Assembly: GCA_910579215.1 (NCBI GenBank)
Contig: CAJTTN010000003.1
Location: forward strand, 135,350 to 199,195
DNA: 63,846 nt
Direction: 5' to 3'
From: an uncultured Anaeroplasmataceae bacterium
GTDB taxonomy: Bacteria > Bacillota_I > Bacilli_A > Acholeplasmatales > Anaeroplasmataceae
Positions 17,681 through 28,143 of this stretch are shown piece by piece. Both the position numbers and the translations under genes were made by a program. Within the stretch, counting starts at the first letter, position 1, and the number at the start of each line of letters is the position of its first letter. The notes beneath the pieces were generated by a model, which saw only the letters and a program-made list of their open reading frames with translations, was not told where the DNA came from and did no database searches.

Positions 17681-17709
17681 ATTATACCTTTTTTAAAAAT
17701 AAAATGCAA
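17681..17709 (-). promoter_or_regulatory. Promoter of the ribosomal protein cluster
   Basis: TTGCAT (17704-17709) and TATAAT (17681-17686) on the minus strand are separated by exactly 17 bp. It is the only strong promoter seen upstream of rpsJ and probably drives most or all of the 30-gene cluster. Confidence 0.8.
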
Positions 17710-17734
17710 TAGTTTTTTGTAATATTTTTACATG

Positions 17735-17783
17735 TGAAAACAAAAAACACTAGATGAAACCATACCAGCTTCATCTAGTGTTT
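17735..17783 (-). terminator. Terminator upstream of the S10 promoter
   Basis: A perfect 14-bp inverted repeat (17745-17758 and 17770-17783, 11-base loop) is followed on the minus strand by TTTTTTGTTTTC. It would stop transcripts coming from the leucine-rich-repeat remnant and pectate lyase side and insulate the ribosomal cluster. Confidence 0.85.
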
Positions 17784-17892
17784 ACTTATATATTAATCAT
17801 ACTTAGATATTAAACTATTGTTTAAAATTAAATTATATGCTTCACTATTGATTATTGCATTTGAGAAGGGGAAATGTACTATCATAGATTTC

Positions 17893-18141
17893 CTAGCCAG
17901 ATAGCTCAAAAAAATTAAAATCTATTTTTAATTCTGACAATAAGCAAATGCTCTTGGAGATAAGAATGTTTTTTTTAGATGTAGCTTCTCTTGTTATTTC
18001 AAATTCTTCAATCGAAGAATTTTCAAAAGCTTGTATATCAATCTCTTCTAGATTTGGAGCAGATATTTTTTTAATAACTTTATTATCTTTAAATGCTTTT
18101 GAAGAAATAGAAATGACGGGATTATTTTTAATCAAGAACAC
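17893..18141 (-). pseudogene. Fragment of a BspA-like leucine-rich-repeat protein
   Basis: A reading frame of about 82 codons (GTG start, TAG stop) has the LRR_5/BspA rhythm: KAFKDNKVIKKISAPNLEEI, then DIQAFENSSIEEFEI. There is no signal peptide, no convincing ribosome binding site, and the frame stays open upstream into the terminator of the next gene, so the visible start is arbitrary. It is best explained as the decayed 3' end of a larger surface protein like the one at 51582-55196. A short expressed protein cannot be excluded. Confidence 0.55.
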
Positions 18142-18170
18142 TTTACTTTTGAATAGTGTAAATATATTTC

Positions 18171-18213
18171 TAAAACAAAAAACAAGTTAAACCCAGTTCT
18201 AGGTTTAACTTGT
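18171..18213 (-). terminator. Terminator after the pectate lyase gene
   Basis: A perfect 12-bp stem, ACAAGTTAAACC with its complement (18182-18193 and 18202-18213, 8-base loop), is followed on the minus strand by TTTTTTGTTTT. It starts 9 bp after the stop codon of the pectate lyase gene. Confidence 0.88.
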
Positions 18214-18221
18214 AAAAATCA

Positions 18222-21200
18222 TTAATTTTCTCCCAAAATTCTTATCAATTTAGTTTTATAATTTAAAACCATTTGCTTTAGCTCTGGAATAACATCATAG
18301 TTTGAATCCTCTTTTTCATTATCAAAAACAAACTGTATGTCTCCTCCATTAATTCTACCAGCATATTTCATTACCTTATCTTTGGCCACTTCTGCTGAAT
18401 CAACTTCATAAATATAAAAGGTTGAAGAAGTATCAAAATTGTTGTAGGAGGTTCCACCAGCTAAGGTTTTTATGGTACTAGGAAGCTTTTCATCTCTTGA
18501 AGATGCCAAATATGCATCAAAACTTAAAGCATTTTGACTATACCATATAATCGAATTTCCACCCTCAATATGGTTCCCAAAGGCCTTTATAATTCCTCCC
18601 GTTTCCCCTGAAAAGGTTCCATCTCCTAAAGCATCTGTACCTTGATTAGAGCTTAACATAGGATTATGACAGTTTCTAAAATAATTATTCTCAACAAAAG
18701 CGGATCCACCCATAGTAATACCTACGCCATATTTTGAATTTCCATCAAAATAATTGTTATATACATGGACACTACAGGTTCGAATTCTTGGATGACGTGA
18801 ATCAGAATGATCATACCAATTGTGATGATAAGTTATATAATCCTCTGTTGCTTCACTCTTCATTCCTTGTAAATTACATTTTCCTGAATCCCAGAAATGA
18901 TTATAGGAGGCTGTTATATATCTTGAATGCTTCTTTATATCCAAAGATCCATCTCCCTTAGCTTGATCAGAATCTCCACCAGGTGAACCATAAAAGAAAT
19001 CCACATTATGAATCCATAAATTACAATTATTCGTATCAATAGAAATTCCATCATCCATAAAGTTAACAATACCAAAATTACGCATTTCAACATTTCCACA
19101 ATTTCTAATTAAGAAACCGAAGCCATTAAAAGTAGCATCTTCACCAACGCCCTCAATTGTTATATTCATATTTTGATAGGCTTTGGCTCCTTTAATCTGA
19201 ATGCCTTCTTCTTTACTTAAATAATCATCTAGATCATCTCTTTTAATTTCACCTATAATTCTAAAATCTAAAATGTCTGTAGAACCTGCTTTTTGCTTTG
19301 CATAAATGATATTTTGAAATCCAGCATATTCCTGTCCTTGAACTGTAGCCTTCACAGTCTTCGCATTTTTGGCAGTCACATAAATCACTTGTGCCCCTAA
19401 CCGTAAAGTACCATCATCATTATAGGCACCAGAGGCCGTCTTAAAAGGAGAATCCTCAGCAAAAGCAAATCCACTACGTGTATGTGCTAATACAGTCACA
19501 TCCTCTTCCGCACCATGTTCAGACTCATCCATACCAAAAACTGCCACAACCTTTATGGTATAATTACCTGCTGCCAAGCCTAATACATCTGCACGAAATT
19601 TATCACTATATTCTCTAATAAGCATCTTATCTAAAGCAACATATTTTTCCTCAGGCTCAGTACTCTTTTTATAATAAACATTATATGAGTTTGCCTCAGG
19701 TACAGCCTTCCATTCAGCATAGGCGGTCTCTAAATTACCCTCAGCTCGAAGGATTTTAACATTAGATTTATCGTTCCATTTGGCATAAAGGGTAATAGTA
19801 GAATCTAAGATGTCTCCCGCAAAGGCCTTGCTAGATAATTCCTTATCATAATACCAACCACCAAAGCTCTTTTGGGAAGAGGAAGGCTTAGGTAATTCTG
19901 GTATATATTCAAGCCTTGTAATACACTCTATCGGTTCCCCATACCCATTCATTTCAAAATGAATTGTATATGTTATAATCTCTTCCCATTTCGCATACAA
20001 AGTAAGATTTGACATAACAGGAGTATCAAATAAATATTCCTGTTTAAAATCATAATCTAGAAACCAGCCACCAAATCGATATTCCTCTCGAACAGGGGGA
20101 GTAGGCTTACCTAACAGCTTACCCTCAACCACAATTTTATCTTCTATAACAATAAGACAATCGGTTACAAAATGAACAATATAGGTTATAGCATTAGGAT
20201 CGATAGGCTCCTCATCCCATTTGGCATATAAAACTAAATCAGCCACAATAGGAATTGAAAAATCAAATTCGGTCATATAGCTGTTGCTAGTAAACCAGCC
20301 CTTAAATACATATCCCTCTTTTGTAGGATCTTCTGGCTTAGCAATAAGCATTCCCTCTTGAACTATCTCTATTTTCTCTGTCATTCCATTTTGAAATACA
20401 AAAGAAACTGTAAACTCTTCTAAAATTGTTTCTATACTACGTTCAATCAAATTGAACTTTGATATTTTCAAGGATTTATCAGTACGTAGCTGATAGGTTC
20501 CCGCTTCTAAATTTTCTTCTTCAATGGTAATGAATTTATCATATACTACGCTTCCAAGCTCCTTTAAAAGCACATAAGAGCCATTGACAAGCTTATACAA
20601 AGATATATTAGTTGTGCCTGGAGTTGTCTTATTTCCACTACCACCTTTTCCAATAATTATAAATCCATTATTCTTAGAACCATTTAAGGTAAAGGTAACA
20701 ATTTTTCCTTGTGTATTTAATTCCGTATTTGTTGCCTTAGAACCAGCAGCAACCATAAATTGACCCATAGGAATATCTGTTGTTGTTTTATTATTTTCAT
20801 CTAGCTTTCCTTGTGTTAAGCTATTAAATTTAGTAAAATCAAACACAATTTCTTTATTTTCTTCTACAGGCAGCTTTTCCCATTTCGCATATAACGTTAT
20901 ATTGGATGTTATCGGTGTACTAAAAACATAGCTCCTTGTACATAAGGCATCTATGTACCAGCCTTCAAATATATAGCCCTCTCTTATAGGGGGATTAGGT
21001 GATGATATTGTTTGCCCTTCTTGTATTTCTTTTGCAGGAATAACAGAGCCTCCATTCGCCTCAAAGGTAACAATAAAAGTAGGCAATGGGGTTTCAGTCC
21101 ACTTTGCAAATAAGGTAATATCCTCTGTAATCGTATCTTTTGTAAAGTCAAATCTATCTACTAAAGCTCCTTGCTCATCCTTATACCACCCTAAAAAGGT

Positions 21201-22538
21201 ATATCCATCTCGTACAGGATCTTCTGGCTTTTCTATTTTACTTCCATACGCTATATTTTCTAAGGTTGGAACTGCACTTCCTCCCTTACTATTAAAGTAT
21301 ACTTTGAATCTATCTTCACTTTCTGAGCCTAATTCCCATTTTGCGTATAACGTATAATCCTTTAGGATTGTCGTATTGACAAAATCAAATTCGTGCTTTA
21401 ATTCTGCATCACTATACCAGCCAATAAAGATATAGCCCTCTCTTTTGGGACTTACTGGTCGAACGGCATAATCCATGGCATTCACCATTTGTTCTTCCAC
21501 TTGAGTTCCTCCATTGGATACAAATGATAAAGTATATTTATTTCGTTCCCACCTTGCATACAAGGTCGTATTGGCAGTAATTGTATCTTCCTCAAAATTA
21601 AATTCTTCTGTTAAAGCCCCCTGGGTATCCTTATACCAGCCTAAAAAGGTATACCCAATACGTACAGGATCACTTGGCTTTTTTATTTTGCTTCCAGATA
21701 GAACATTATATAAATTAGGAACATAGCTGCCATCCTTACTATTAAAATATACTATAAAAGTATTTTCCTCAGATGACTCCTCTTCCCATCTCGCATAAAG
21801 ACAATAATCCTTAACAATCATAGTATTTACAAAGTCAAATTCATGCTGCAATTCCTCATCCTTATACCAACCAGCAAAGACATATCCTTTTTTTTCAGGG
21901 CTTACTGGCCGAGTAGCACATTCTCTAAACGCTACAATTTGATAATCAATAGCTGTACCTCCATTGGATATAAAGGTGATAGTATAGGTCTGTGCCTTCC
22001 ATTTCGCATACAAAGTTAAACTTTTTGTGATTGTTTCCTTTTCAAAATCAAATGCTTCCTTTAATTCTCCGTTGTCATCCTTATACCAGCCCAAAAAGGT
22101 ATAACCCTCCTTTACTGGATCCTTAGGTTTATTTATTATGCTTCCAGAAATGATATCCTCTATTTCTAAAACAGTACTACCACCATTAGCATTAAAGTAA
22201 ACTGTTAACCTATCTGCAGGAGTCCATTTCGCATATAAAATTGTATCTTGTTCTATAATTTGTCCTTCTTCTGCTTTTTTTGTAAATTCTAAATCATAAT
22301 ACCAGCCATCTAATTTCCAGCCATTTTCAGTTAAAACTGGTAAAACCGTTAATTTAGAAACTCCTGTAAATTTTTCCAAAGTAGAACCGTGCCCATTATT
22401 TTCAAATGTAATCGTATAGGTTGTTACCTCTACTGGTGGATTTGGAGGTGTAGGATTCGGTTGATTTGTTTTGCATGCAGCTAAACTAAACAATATTACT
22501 ACAGCTATTAAGCCTACAAAAATTTTTTTCTTTTTCAT
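18222..22538 (-). CDS. Surface-anchored PL1 pectate lyase with InlB-type repeats
   Basis: 1438 residues. A lipoprotein signal ends at LAAC (Cys22), followed by a proline linker (PTPPNPPVEVT). Seven Listeria-Bacteroides (Flg_new) repeats of about 70 residues, each ending in forms of GW(Y/F)xD...LYAKW, run to about residue 545. A beta-rich module of about 150 residues, perhaps carbohydrate-binding, interrupts the array, and three more repeats follow. After a FN3-like segment, the last 400 residues are a parallel beta-helix of pectate lyase family 1: GDGSLDIKKHSRYITASYNH, then ITYHHNWYDHSDSRHPRIR with the catalytic-type arginine of RxPRxR. It should cleave pectate by beta-elimination at the cell surface. 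It lies 79 bp after the second InlB-repeat gene and may share its promoter. Confidence 0.9.
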   Translation of the reverse strand: MKKKKIFVGLIAVVILFSLAACKTNQPNPTPPNPPVEVTTYTITFENNGHGSTLEKFTGVSKLTVLPVLTENGWKLDGWYYDLEFTKKAEEGQIIEQDTILYAKWTPADRLTVYFNANGGSTVLEIEDIISGSIINKPKDPVKEGYTFLGWYKDDNGELKEAFDFEKETITKSLTLYAKWKAQTYTITFISNGGTAIDYQIVAFRECATRPVSPEKKGYVFAGWYKDEELQHEFDFVNTMIVKDYCLYARWEEESSEENTFIVYFNSKDGSYVPNLYNVLSGSKIKKPSDPVRIGYTFLGWYKDTQGALTEEFNFEEDTITANTTLYARWERNKYTLSFVSNGGTQVEEQMVNAMDYAVRPVSPKREGYIFIGWYSDAELKHEFDFVNTTILKDYTLYAKWELGSESEDRFKVYFNSKGGSAVPTLENIAYGSKIEKPEDPVRDGYTFLGWYKDEQGALVDRFDFTKDTITEDITLFAKWTETPLPTFIVTFEANGGSVIPAKEIQEGQTISSPNPPIREGYIFEGWYIDALCTRSYVFSTPITSNITLYAKWEKLPVEENKEIVFDFTKFNSLTQGKLDENNKTTTDIPMGQFMVAAGSKATNTELNTQGKIVTFTLNGSKNNGFIIIGKGGSGNKTTPGTTNISLYKLVNGSYVLLKELGSVVYDKFITIEEENLEAGTYQLRTDKSLKISKFNLIERSIETILEEFTVSFVFQNGMTEKIEIVQEGMLIAKPEDPTKEGYVFKGWFTSNSYMTEFDFSIPIVADLVLYAKWDEEPIDPNAITYIVHFVTDCLIVIEDKIVVEGKLLGKPTPPVREEYRFGGWFLDYDFKQEYLFDTPVMSNLTLYAKWEEIITYTIHFEMNGYGEPIECITRLEYIPELPKPSSSQKSFGGWYYDKELSSKAFAGDILDSTITLYAKWNDKSNVKILRAEGNLETAYAEWKAVPEANSYNVYYKKSTEPEEKYVALDKMLIREYSDKFRADVLGLAAGNYTIKVVAVFGMDESEHGAEEDVTVLAHTRSGFAFAEDSPFKTASGAYNDDGTLRLGAQVIYVTAKNAKTVKATVQGQEYAGFQNIIYAKQKAGSTDILDFRIIGEIKRDDLDDYLSKEEGIQIKGAKAYQNMNITIEGVGEDATFNGFGFLIRNCGNVEMRNFGIVNFMDDGISIDTNNCNLWIHNVDFFYGSPGGDSDQAKGDGSLDIKKHSRYITASYNHFWDSGKCNLQGMKSEATEDYITYHHNWYDHSDSRHPRIRTCSVHVYNNYFDGNSKYGVGITMGGSAFVENNYFRNCHNPMLSSNQGTDALGDGTFSGETGGIIKAFGNHIEGGNSIIWYSQNALSFDAYLASSRDEKLPSTIKTLAGGTSYNNFDTSSTFYIYEVDSAEVAKDKVMKYAGRINGGDIQFVFDNEKEDSNYDVIPELKQMVLNYKTKLIRILGEN

Positions 22539-22567
22539 TATCTCTTCTCTATTTCATAATATTTAAA

Positions 22568-22604
22568 TTTAAAGGAATGCCATAAATATGAACATTCCTT
22601 TAAA
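22568..22604 (-). terminator. Stem-loop between the InlB-repeat gene and the pectate lyase gene
   Basis: A perfect 12-bp stem TTTAAAGGAATG / CATTCCTTTAAA (22568-22579 and 22593-22604, 13-base loop). The following minus-strand sequence is AT-rich but has no proper T-run, so it may be a partial terminator or an RNA-stabilising hairpin inside an operon. Confidence 0.5.
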
Positions 22605-22617
22605 CATATTGGCATTA

Positions 22618-25600
22618 TTATGCCTTTAAACTATTCAAATCCAAGGTAACTGTTAATTCAGCTAACATGCATGTATTATTTGTACATATATAATAAACCT
22701 TACCACATTCTAGTGTTACCTCAAAACCTCTTAATTCATTTTTAACACTTGTGGCTGAAGCACCTTCTATAGCATCTGTGACTGTATTCGTTTGCTTTGT
22801 AGCTAAGAACATTGTACGTCCACCTGAGCCGTCTATAGTTCCAACCTTAATGGTGGCAGTTCCTTCATAGTTTGTTAAATCAATTTTAATATAGTTGGTT
22901 GAACTTGTTTTTCCTCCAAACTTAATAACATTTAACCCGCCTTGTTTTTCTTGAGCTTTTGCACTAGTATGACCAAGATGTAAATTTATGATACCATATG
23001 CATCGTAAGCTCCAGCGTTTATTTGAGCTTGAGTCACATTAGCAATTTGCGTTTGAGTAAATCCAAGGGTTTGAATGTTGGTGGTAATCTCTTCAAATTT
23101 TGCAGTAACTGTTGCTATTGTACCTGCTGTTACTGAAGCAAAATCAAACAAAGTATCGCCTTCAGTATACCAACCTAAAAATGTATAGCCTTCTTTTACT
23201 GGTGCATCTGGTTCTGGAATACCACTTTCTCCATCCATTACTATATAGCTTTCTGGAGTTGTAATATCATCTACCACATAATTAATAGTAACATTTGCAG
23301 ATAATGTTTTTGCAAGCATCACTAAAGTAGTACCAGAAGGATAAGCTTTACTCTCAAATTGAACTTCATTCTCACCATCTAAGTAATACCAATACTGGAA
23401 TACCTCTGTTGGTGAAGTTGGTCCCTTTGGTGCTTCAATCACATCAAAATAATGATATTGTGTAGGCTCAGAATCATTTCCCCATTGAATGGAAACATCT
23501 TTAGTTGCTTTAGATAAATCTACCACTGCATCTATACCACCAATAAACAAATTCGCTCCTAAAGCTGTGCCATCACTTTTTTTAGAATTATTCTGTAGAT
23601 AAATACGAACAACATTTCCATAGGTAAGATTAGATAAAGTTAGTTTAGTTTCAACAGAATCTGCCTTATTGTAAACTAAATTAGAAGCTTCTAAATCATC
23701 ATATTCATTACTGATATTATAATATAGATTACCTGTTCTAGCATCTGTACCATTATTTCCAGCCTCTTTTAAATAAATATCCAAGGAAGAAAGATTTTCA
23801 TTAACAACAAGTTTAATTACCTCACTATCAGCATTTGCTCCTACTGGCATTCTAACCACAGAGGTGAAATCCTTATCCTTAATAGTTACTTTTCCACCCG
23901 TTAACGATTTGCCTGAGGTTGTAGTTGTACCAATCATGCAAACACCCGTAGGAATAACTAGGGTAAAGTAAGGATTTGTTTCCTCTTCAAAAGCATCTCC
24001 TTCAGCATTAATAACTTCTGTTGTAGAGGTCCAATGCAAAGCACCTTCAAATCCCTCAATATCCTCTACATCTACCTGTAATAGCATATTTTCAAAAACC
24101 ACTACCTTAGTATCTTCAGTCATAGGAATATAATTTCCATCAGCATCTGGATAGGATACACCTATAACATTCTTCGCAGTTACATGTACATCCTTTAATG
24201 TAAAGCCTTCTCCATATTTAACCTCAAAGCTATCTAAACTATTTTCTAAAGAAATTGTATATTTAGTTTCTTTTAAAGCTAAAACTATTAAATTCACTCT
24301 ATCCTTTGCAGCAGCTAGTGCTGTCGTAAAATCGGCTGTAGTTGCATTAGGAAGCTCAATAACTGCCTTTATATTATTTATCTCTTCTGCTACAGCAGCA
24401 TCAATTGCTTTTGATGTTTCTTCAGGAAGGTATGGTAATTCATTTTCTAAAGAAACAGCATATGCATTCAGCTCATCAATATTTTCATAGCAGGTCATTA
24501 CAAGTCCAAGACGATTTCTAGCATCTCTATAGGCTGCATTTAAAGCTGCTTTCCCATTGAGTATTGCTTCCATTTTTTCTTTACCTACAAGATATTGACT
24601 ATTTAAGGTTAGGTATATTTCTGAGTCTTCCTCATAAGAGCCTTTTAATGTATTAAAATATTCATCATAGCTTAGCAATAAGCTTGCTTTTAATTCTGCA
24701 AATGTAGTTTTGTAGGTTTGTAGGAAGGTATCAATATAATTTTCAGCATCATTTATCTCTACTTGAATTTTAGTTATATCCAATAAGGCTTCAATATTGT
24801 TGATTCTTGTACGTAAAATATCATTTAATTGATTTATAATTACATTCTTATCATAATATTCTGGATCATCTTCTGGTACTTCACAATCTGGAATATTATC
24901 AATGCTTCTATCGGTTGCCTTATAATCTCTAACATGTTTCTCAGCCTCTGTTTTAGCGGCTTGAAGCATTTCCTCATTCGTACTACAATCTAGAATTGAG
25001 GTTGTTGCGTTTCCTAATGCTAATTCTATTGCTGCTTTAGCCTCCAAATAGGTTATTCCATCATGAACAGAAGCAGCTAATTCAATCGCAAGAACTCCAC
25101 CATCATAAGCATTTTTATAGGTTTGAACATTATTATAAGCTCTGGATGTCGTTGTGCCATCATCGTTTTTAAACAATAGAGTGAAGTCCGTTGTAAAGTT
25201 TACATCTCCACCCTCTATTAACGCTAATTCTTCTAATGCTTCATTCTTTAAAGTCAATAAAGCAGCCTCATCCTGTTCAATTTCAGAAAGAGAGGTATTA
25301 AAGCTATTTAAGCATTCTGTAACTGCTTCTACAGTTGTACAAGCAGTAATAGTACTATTTGTTTCTTCTAATAATGCAGTTAAAATATCTAAATTTAAGG
25401 TATATAAGCTTGTATCTACTAAATCTAGTGTTGCCAAAGCCTCTTCTTTAGAAACTCTCAATGCAGCCATTTCCTCTGTTTCAACTGCATTCATATCTAA
25501 TAATGCTTTATCTAAAAGAACTTGGAGATTCTCCTTAGTTGCTTCTACTGTTAAAGCTTCCTTTGCTGTAGTATAAATGGTATCTAATGTATTCCAATTC

Positions 25601-28101
25601 TCTTCAGTATATAATGTTGAGTCATAGGTTAAATATGCATTATCTAAAAGCTCTAATACTTTTGCTTGACATTCCTCTAAGGTTAAAGGAATATTTACTA
25701 GCGCCATATTATCTAAGGACAACGTCTTTGCCCCACTATTACTTGAAACAAATTGAATTCCAATAATTTCCTTAACAGGCAACTCTAAATTAGAAACAAA
25801 AGTTTCACCATTTAATACTAGATTAAGTACTCCAGTCTCCATATCAACTTCAAAATACATTCTTAATGTTGATATTTGGGTTATGTTGATTTGGGTTTCT
25901 CCTAATACAACAGCTCCACCATTCAAGCGATATTTAACTATATTACCATCAAAGCGAAGACCAAACACTTCCTTTTTATTAGAACCATAAAATTGAATTG
26001 GAGTCCAAGAGCTTCCAGCATTCAACAATTTAATATTGATGTATCCCTTAACAATGCCATCTAATTTACCAAAATCCCAAATTAGTTTCGTTGCACCATT
26101 CATAGATGCATCATCCACAAGCTCAGCCCTATTATTTCCATTTGCTTCTTGCTTGATCATGACATAATTCGTATCATAGGAAACTGCTTCATCAGGATTA
26201 TTTGAATTTTTAGCAAAAGCCCCATATACTCCTAATGTTCCCCATTCTCCATTCCATAAAGGAAGCTTACTATCCTTTTCATAACCTACAAAGGTTTCAT
26301 TTAAAATTAAATTTTCATCTTTAACTAATTCACCATATAATGTATCTGCCGTGCAAAATACAAAATTACTTATTTCTTTTCCCTCTACTGTTGCTGTAAT
26401 AACGATAGGAGAATCTCCTTGGGAAACCATCGTAACTAAAGCCTCTAAGCCAAACTCATCCGTTGCCTCTACTGTAGCAACAGCAGGGTTTGATGAAGAC
26501 CAAAGGATTCGTACCTTTGTAGCATCTACTGGGTGCGGTATAACACTTAAAATTTCTTGAGGATGTGTAGGTGTTAATGTAATACGATCTACATCCCCCT
26601 CTCCAACTTTTATCTTAATATCTTCTACTGGAACATCTGGTTTTTCCACAGTAATCCTACATTCAGCAATTAAATCTCCATGCTTAGCAAAAATTGTAAC
26701 TATTCCATCAGCTAATGTAGTCACCATTCCATTTTCATCAACAATCGCAATCTCCTCATTTGAGGATTCCCATGTAATATTTTTATTTAAAATATCTACA
26801 GGAGAAAATACTACATTTAAACCCAAAGTGTCTCCCACTAACAAGGTAACATTTGAAGGTGTAATTTGAATCAATGTAGCTTCTGTTTCCATCCAATGTG
26901 CATAAAAAGTGGTAGATTCTTCTATAGCAATTTCTTCTAATTGAACCAATACTCCACCTACAGCCTCCGTATACCAACCCACAAAAGTGTAATATTTTTT
27001 AGTTGGTTTTGTAGGTGTAATTGCCATAGTACCATGTAAAATCTCTTGAGAAGGAACTTCGCTTCCTCCATTAGAATCAAAAGTAACTATATGAGTTTCT
27101 GTAGGAATCTCTTCCCATTTGGCAAAAAGAACCATACTCTCTGTGACAACATCGTTCTCAAAATCAAATTCTTCCGTAAGTTCTCCACCTATATCCTTAA
27201 ACCAGCCTATAAAGATATATCCCTCTCTTGTTGGATCTTTTGGCTTAGAAATTTTTTGTCCTGATACTATATTAGTAATTGGCGGAACCTCACTTCCTAA
27301 CTTACTATTAAAGGTAACCGTAATTACCTCTGGATTAACCTCTTCCCATTTAGCATAAAGGATAATATTTTCTGTTATACTAGTATTAACAAAATCAAAT
27401 TCTAGCTTTAATTCTTTATCCCTATACCAGCCTATAAATAAAAAGTTATCTCTCGTAGGACTAGGTCTTAAGGCTTTATCTCCATGCTCAACCTTTTGTG
27501 TTGGAACCTCGCTTCCTCCATTGCTTATAAAGCTGACCTCATATACCTTCTTTGTCCATTTGGCAAATAAAGTCAAATCCTTATCTACTACATCTGTATC
27601 AAAGTTCCATGCATTTGTACATCCGGCTTCCTTATACCATCCCTTAAAGATATATCCCTCTCTTGTTGGGTCTTCTGGCTTTGCTACCTTTTTCCCTTTC
27701 TCTACTTCCTTAGCAGATACCTCAGTTCCTTTCTGGCTATCAAACCTTACTGTATATTTCTCTGGCGCTGGTGCTTCCTTCTTTGTCCACTTCGCATATA
27801 GCTTTGTGTTCGCTGTTATCTCCTCTCCAGCCTTTGCTTCTTTTGTTAATGCTGAATCATAATACCAGCCCCCAAAGGTCCATCCTTCCTCTTCTAGTGT
27901 TGGTAACGTTGGTAGCTTTGTTACCTCTTTTACCTCTTTTGGTGCTTCTCCATGTCCATTATTCTCAAACGTCACCGTATAGGTTGTTACCTCTACTGGT
28001 GGGTTTGGTGGTGTTGGTTTTGGGTCATCTGTTTTACATGCTGCTAATCCTAGCGTGGCTGCAGCCGTCACCAAACCAAGAAAAATCTTTCTTTTCTTCA
28101 T
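22618..28101 (-). CDS. Giant InlB-repeat surface lipoprotein, possible adhesin or glycan-binding protein
   Basis: 1827 residues. The signal peptide and lipobox (LAAC, Cys22) and the linker closely resemble those of the adjacent pectate lyase. Five InlB/Flg_new repeats occupy about residues 38-405, then two Big_2-like immunoglobulin domains (for example NITWESSNEEIAIVDENGMV), then a jelly-roll LamG-like domain, then a long helical region with FIVAR-like repeats (about 820-1280), then beta-rich domains, a sixth InlB-like repeat, and a C-terminal domain of the type attached to pectin-active enzymes. I see no catalytic motif. The context suggests binding of plant cell wall material. Two LacI/CcpA-type operators lie in its promoter. 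Confidence 0.75.
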   Translation of the reverse strand: MKKRKIFLGLVTAAATLGLAACKTDDPKPTPPNPPVEVTTYTVTFENNGHGEAPKEVKEVTKLPTLPTLEEEGWTFGGWYYDSALTKEAKAGEEITANTKLYAKWTKKEAPAPEKYTVRFDSQKGTEVSAKEVEKGKKVAKPEDPTREGYIFKGWYKEAGCTNAWNFDTDVVDKDLTLFAKWTKKVYEVSFISNGGSEVPTQKVEHGDKALRPSPTRDNFLFIGWYRDKELKLEFDFVNTSITENIILYAKWEEVNPEVITVTFNSKLGSEVPPITNIVSGQKISKPKDPTREGYIFIGWFKDIGGELTEEFDFENDVVTESMVLFAKWEEIPTETHIVTFDSNGGSEVPSQEILHGTMAITPTKPTKKYYTFVGWYTEAVGGVLVQLEEIAIEESTTFYAHWMETEATLIQITPSNVTLLVGDTLGLNVVFSPVDILNKNITWESSNEEIAIVDENGMVTTLADGIVTIFAKHGDLIAECRITVEKPDVPVEDIKIKVGEGDVDRITLTPTHPQEILSVIPHPVDATKVRILWSSSNPAVATVEATDEFGLEALVTMVSQGDSPIVITATVEGKEISNFVFCTADTLYGELVKDENLILNETFVGYEKDSKLPLWNGEWGTLGVYGAFAKNSNNPDEAVSYDTNYVMIKQEANGNNRAELVDDASMNGATKLIWDFGKLDGIVKGYINIKLLNAGSSWTPIQFYGSNKKEVFGLRFDGNIVKYRLNGGAVVLGETQINITQISTLRMYFEVDMETGVLNLVLNGETFVSNLELPVKEIIGIQFVSSNSGAKTLSLDNMALVNIPLTLEECQAKVLELLDNAYLTYDSTLYTEENWNTLDTIYTTAKEALTVEATKENLQVLLDKALLDMNAVETEEMAALRVSKEEALATLDLVDTSLYTLNLDILTALLEETNSTITACTTVEAVTECLNSFNTSLSEIEQDEAALLTLKNEALEELALIEGGDVNFTTDFTLLFKNDDGTTTSRAYNNVQTYKNAYDGGVLAIELAASVHDGITYLEAKAAIELALGNATTSILDCSTNEEMLQAAKTEAEKHVRDYKATDRSIDNIPDCEVPEDDPEYYDKNVIINQLNDILRTRINNIEALLDITKIQVEINDAENYIDTFLQTYKTTFAELKASLLLSYDEYFNTLKGSYEEDSEIYLTLNSQYLVGKEKMEAILNGKAALNAAYRDARNRLGLVMTCYENIDELNAYAVSLENELPYLPEETSKAIDAAVAEEINNIKAVIELPNATTADFTTALAAAKDRVNLIVLALKETKYTISLENSLDSFEVKYGEGFTLKDVHVTAKNVIGVSYPDADGNYIPMTEDTKVVVFENMLLQVDVEDIEGFEGALHWTSTTEVINAEGDAFEEETNPYFTLVIPTGVCMIGTTTTSGKSLTGGKVTIKDKDFTSVVRMPVGANADSEVIKLVVNENLSSLDIYLKEAGNNGTDARTGNLYYNISNEYDDLEASNLVYNKADSVETKLTLSNLTYGNVVRIYLQNNSKKSDGTALGANLFIGGIDAVVDLSKATKDVSIQWGNDSEPTQYHYFDVIEAPKGPTSPTEVFQYWYYLDGENEVQFESKAYPSGTTLVMLAKTLSANVTINYVVDDITTPESYIVMDGESGIPEPDAPVKEGYTFLGWYTEGDTLFDFASVTAGTIATVTAKFEEITTNIQTLGFTQTQIANVTQAQINAGAYDAYGIINLHLGHTSAKAQEKQGGLNVIKFGGKTSSTNYIKIDLTNYEGTATIKVGTIDGSGGRTMFLATKQTNTVTDAIEGASATSVKNELRGFEVTLECGKVYYICTNNTCMLAELTVTLDLNSLKA

Positions 28102-28143
28102 TTTTTTCTCTTTCCCCTTTCCTACGTATCTTCACAAAAACAG

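Noticed and set aside
17948..18190. 80-codon plus-strand frame opposite the LRR remnant
   Set aside because: It mirrors the codons of the LRR repeat on the other strand; the minus frame shows the recognised BspA pattern.
25154..25576. 140-codon plus-strand frame inside the 1827-residue protein gene
   Set aside because: Serine/valine-rich antisense of helical FIVAR-like repeats, no start signal, no known motif.
18222..28101. Repeated InlB segments as a possible assembly duplication
   Set aside because: The repeats differ widely in sequence (only the GWY...LYAKW frame is shared), as expected for an old repeat family rather than a collapsed or duplicated contig.
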